In this document: piece after piece, positions 63,461-64,000 of the stretch
Position numbering within the stretch: position 1 is the stretch's first letter
Layout of the letters: each line of letters opens with the position of its first letter
Assembly: GCF_963678975.1 (NCBI RefSeq)
Contig: NC_089272.1
Coordinates: 64,979,774-65,043,773 of the forward strand
DNA: 64,000 nt
Source of the DNA: Dysidea avara
Lineage: Eukaryota; Porifera; Demospongiae; Dictyoceratida; Dysideidae
Reading direction: 5' to 3'
The notes under the pieces: generated by a model
Databases searched by the model: none
Told to the model about the DNA's origin: nothing
Seen by the model: the letters and a program-made list of their open reading frames with translations, nothing else
Made by a program: the position numbers and the translations under genes

Positions 63461-64000
63461 GCACACGCACACTTTTGGCGTGCGCCTGGTTTAAAATTGG
63501 CTGCCCATGCAATTAATTATATTGATTACATTATCATTACAAATACAATAAACTTTAGATGATTTTGTGCTCCTCCTCCCCTGTTCTGAAGAATTGAAGA
63601 ATATCGGCATATCGGTTACAGGAATAGACAAATAATGGGTATCGTCCATTTTCAATAAGCAACCAAGGAATCTAATTAAATTTATGGCTTCAGTGGAGTA
63701 CTTTATTTTAACCACGAAACCATGTTTTCCAGTGGCTCCAATGTATTTTAGCCTTCCCATTCTACGCATGTTACTTGGGCATAATTCACAATATTGGTGA
63801 CTGCTATGAAACTTTATAAACTTTAAGGAGTACTCTTTAAGTTAGTCCATGTTGGTGGTTCATACCTCGAAGCATGACATTAATATGCAACAGTATAAAT
63901 TATCGCTCACATATGACATCATTTGTGCACGTAATCTAGAAAGCAGGGAAGACAAAGGCTAGACCAATAAGGAAGGTTACTAGAAACGAATAGTACAAAG
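63461..64000. other. Right edge, no gene recognised
   Basis: A 92-codon minus-strand ORF (63491-63769) has no family resemblance. GCTAGACCAATAAGGAAGG near 63958 resembles a segment of the dispersed block at 33408 and 45900. Confidence 0.4.

Noticed and set aside
62367-63494. 375-codon His/Thr ORF and opposite Cys/Val ORFs
   Set aside because: CA-rich microsatellite read in open frames.
61447-64000. Last NUP160 exons
   Set aside because: No segment matching the NUP160 C-terminal solenoid was found; they are presumed to lie beyond the window.

Overview
The window looks like a nuclear, intron-rich, AT-rich genome of an early-branching animal, most likely a demosponge. I infer this from the gene set (NUP160, PIGV, RSPH1, PEX19, LRRC58, RPS25, ACBP, PTGR3), the dominance of very short introns (mostly 37-66 bp), tightly packed head-to-head genes, and a dense load of hairpin MITEs and minisatellites. 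Species cannot be settled from the sequence alone. Gene models below were assembled by hand from splice sites, phases and family alignment from memory; no search was run.

Layout. 1-1521: an unrecognised minus-strand spliced locus built of diverged repeated modules. 2531-3999: minisatellite and a hairpin-tailed repeat. 4000-6656 (-) PEX19, divergent from 6892-11078 (+) LRRC58. 11550-12480: a hAT-type non-autonomous element with perfect 8-bp target duplications. 12752-13713 (-) acyl-CoA-binding protein, only 70 bp from 13784-14291 (+) RPS25, with an NRF1-type palindrome between them. 15004-16029 (-) PTGR3/ZADH2 with a C-terminal SKL. 16130-18282 (-) a single-pass membrane protein whose tail and ectodomain resemble the amyloid precursor protein (APP) family. 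18523-23651 (-) RSPH1 (MORN-repeat radial spoke protein) with decayed exon copies in its large intron. 24035-26525 (-) PIGV, 102 bp from 26628 (+) NUP160.

NUP160 occupies the rest of the window: 30 exons are recognisable from 26628 to 61446, and the last part of the gene lies beyond the right edge. Its third intron is about 21 kb and has collected a tRNA-derived SINE, a dead hAT transposase, several hairpin MITEs, four large minisatellites and a full-length BEL/Pao retrotransposon (34232-40323) with apparently identical 228-bp LTRs, a 5-bp target duplication and an uninterrupted 1824-codon ORF. Later NUP160 introns hold more minisatellites, a pogo-like MITE and a nested pair of inverted-repeat elements. 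The window ends in about 1.1 kb of CA-rich microsatellite and 0.5 kb with no gene I recognise.

Functionally the genes are mainly housekeeping: peroxisome biogenesis (PEX19) and a peroxisome-targeted reductase (PTGR3), GPI-anchor synthesis (PIGV), nuclear pore Y-complex (NUP160), translation (RPS25), acyl-CoA handling (ACBP), and motile cilia (RSPH1). The most interesting single gene is the APP-like protein. The rest of the novelty lies in the repeat landscape.
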